DNA of 64,000 nucleotides from JAQUBU01 sp036677685. GTDB lineage: Bacteria > Bacillota > Syntrophomonadia > Syntrophomonadales > Syntrophomonadaceae. Every line of letters starts with the position of its first letter. Within the stretch, counting starts at the first letter, position 1. Under the pieces are notes generated by a model, which saw only the letters and a program-made list of their open reading frames with translations, was not told the DNA's origin and ran no database searches. The position numbers and the translations under genes were made by a program. The stretch is taken from contig JAVBWA010000021.1 in assembly GCA_036677685.1 (NCBI GenBank), positions 1 to 64,000 of the forward strand. Reading direction: 5' to 3'. Positions 62,872 to 64,000 of this stretch are shown here, one piece after another.

Positions 62872-64000
62872 TGAAGATATTGTTAGTAGATGATGAAAGC
62901 AGAAAACTTAAGAGATTGAAAGGTATTATAAATAAATTAGAAGGTATTGCAGATAACAATATTATTCATGTACTTGATCTAAATTCTGCAAAAAATATAT
63001 TAAAACAACAACAGATTGATTTGATGGTTCTAGATCTTATTATTCCAGAGATTTTGGGAGACGATTTTGAGTTAAATGGAATAGCGGGATTAGATTTTGT
63101 TGATGAAATTATTGCTGTAGATACTTATTTTAAGCCTAAGGATATTATCATCGTTACGGAATATGATGATTTAATAGAGAAATGCTGTGACCCCGATAAG
63201 GGTATCTTGTTTCCGGTGTTAAAGTACGACGAATCTTCCAATGAATGGGAAAGATTATTAACTTCTAAAATTAAGTATGGACTCATAAGTAAAAAAAGCA
63301 GGAAATTTCAGGACTTTTCATATGATTATGATGTAGCTATTATCACAGCTGTTGAATTGGAAACTCGGGCTGTAAATAGGCTTTATGGTAATTGGCAAAA
63401 ATATTATAATCCAAATGATCCAACAAATTACTATATTAATGAGTTTTATAATTCCGGTAAAAAATTAAAAATAGTAACTGCACAACAAAGAGATCCGGGG
63501 ATGGCAGCAGCTGCTACATTAACAGGAAAAATGCTTATGCATTTTAAACCCAAGTATATACTTATGGTCGGAATAGCTGCCGGAGTAGGTGGGAACAAAA
63601 ATTTTGGTGATATCATTATAGCTGACGAAGTATGGAATTACAGCAGTGGTAAATATATAGCTGGTAATGAAGGTGAGGATATGGTTAGATTTTTACCCGA
63701 TCCCAAATCTATTTCCTTGGACCGTATGCTATTAGGACAAGTTTCCATAGACTATTCAGATGTTCTTTTTCAAATAAAAAAGAATTGGATTGAAAGTGTT
63801 AACCATGATTTGAAACTAGTAATTGGCCCGCTAGCTTGCGGCACTGCGGTTATAGCAAATGAGGAAATAGTTAAACAATTAATACAAGCACATTCTAGGA
63901 AAACTGTTGGCCTAGATATGGAATCTTATGGAATGTTCTATTCAGTTTGCAACGGAACAGGATTAAAAACAACTCCTTTGTGTCTAAAATCTATAAGTGA
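62871..64000 (+). CDS. dtcC: DtcC-like receiver fused to nucleoside phosphorylase, 3' end outside window
   Basis: At least 376 residues. GTG start at 62871 shares the G of the dtcB stop. Receiver domain (1-130): LLVDDE, phospho-Asp55 in LMVLDLIIP, Thr in IIVTEYDD, Lys118 in PVLKYD. From Tyr153 a PNP/MTA-SAH-nucleosidase fold begins (VAIITAVELETRAV), with IVTAQQRDPGMAAA, LMVGIAAGVG and GLDMESYGMF. In Detocs this effector cleaves ATP to adenine and ribose-triphosphate to abort infection. The frame is open to the window end, so the last strands are missing. Confidence 0.85.
   Translation, partial: MKILLVDDESRKLKRLKGIINKLEGIADNNIIHVLDLNSAKNILKQQQIDLMVLDLIIPEILGDDFELNGIAGLDFVDEIIAVDTYFKPKDIIIVTEYDDLIEKCCDPDKGILFPVLKYDESSNEWERLLTSKIKYGLISKKSRKFQDFSYDYDVAIITAVELETRAVNRLYGNWQKYYNPNDPTNYYINEFYNSGKKLKIVTAQQRDPGMAAAATLTGKMLMHFKPKYILMVGIAAGVGGNKNFGDIIIADEVWNYSSGKYIAGNEGEDMVRFLPDPKSISLDRMLLGQVSIDYSDVLFQIKKNWIESVNHDLKLVIGPLACGTAVIANEEIVKQLIQAHSRKTVGLDMESYGMFYSVCNGTGLKTTPLCLKSIS

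Larger units (their letters stand above)
46919..64000. mobile_element. Integrative mobilisable or conjugative element at the 3' end of ssrA (right end outside window)
   Basis: The region holds a large serine recombinase at the ssrA junction, a repressor/Cro switch, a replication-initiator-like protein, a candidate oriT with a MobA/MobL relaxase, and accessory cargo (secreted proteins, Detocs-like cassette). Base composition drops clearly relative to the core, most strongly in the last 5 kb. No second copy of the ssrA acceptor-stem sequence and no type IV secretion genes are seen before 64000, so the element extends right and may be mobilisable rather than self-transmissible. Confidence 0.85.

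Noticed and set aside
58936..64000. Cassette considered as an ordinary two-component system or a restriction system
   Set aside because: There is no DNA-binding output domain and no nuclease or methylase; the PNP effector and the lone receiver point to Detocs.
46919..64000. attR or a second ssrA acceptor-stem copy within the window
   Set aside because: No repeat of the ssrA 3' sequence was seen to the right edge, so the right boundary is beyond 64000.

Overview
The window reads as the chromosome of a low- to mid-GC Firmicute, most likely a Syntrophomonas-like (Syntrophomonadaceae) butyrate-oxidising anaerobe. The basis is gene content: a rapZ-yvcK-whiA run, a CggR-type regulator ahead of gap-pgk-tpiA-gpmI-eno, secG-esterase-rnr-smpB-ssrA, sigma-54, and a MarR regulator next to an acyl-CoA dehydrogenase and EtfB/EtfA. 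The genus is inferred; the phylum-level call is firm.

Layout. 1-6.4 kb: the end of a very large repeat-built surface protein, an IS3-family transposase remnant, and AraC- and MerR-type regulators that both carry GyrI-like effector domains. 6.5-18 kb: a double P-loop ATPase, then uvrB-uvrA and uvrC. Between uvrA and uvrC sits an opposite-strand three-gene operon: a class III nucleotide cyclase with a TPR/DUF4071-like tail, a stand-alone RyR-domain protein, and a TIR domain fused to a parallel beta-helix. 18-30 kb: housekeeping genes (holin-like membrane protein, HAD phosphatase, DUF362 ferredoxin protein, ROK kinase, PGI/PMI, glycerol dehydrogenase, PHP phosphoesterase, rapZ, yvcK, whiA, rpoN). 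30-33.7 kb: etfA, etfB, acyl-CoA dehydrogenase and marR on the minus strand. 34-46.9 kb: the lower-glycolysis operon, secG, an esterase, an HD protein, rnr, smpB and the tmRNA gene ssrA.

From 46.9 kb to the right edge lies an integrated mobile element inserted at the 3' end of ssrA. It has a large serine recombinase whose reading frame runs into ssrA antisense, a cI/Cro-like switch with three matching operators, a replication-initiator-like protein, secreted proteins with copper-amine-oxidase-N domains, a candidate oriT, a MobA/MobL relaxase, and a VbhA-like antitoxin without a visible toxin. Its cargo at the right edge is a three-gene phosphorelay: a large helical/TPR-like protein with a histidine-kinase ATPase domain, a lone receiver, and a receiver fused to a nucleoside phosphorylase domain. 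That is the architecture of the Detocs anti-phage system (dtcABC). No conjugation (T4SS) genes or attR are visible, so the element continues past the window.

The core region also carries at least seven copies or remnants of a hairpin-rich intergenic repeat. Several begin exactly at the stop codon of the preceding gene. A second, different inverted-repeat element lies between gpmI and eno. The two observations I rate highest are the cyclase/RyR/TIR-beta-helix operon, for which I know no named system, and the Detocs-like cassette carried by the ssrA element.
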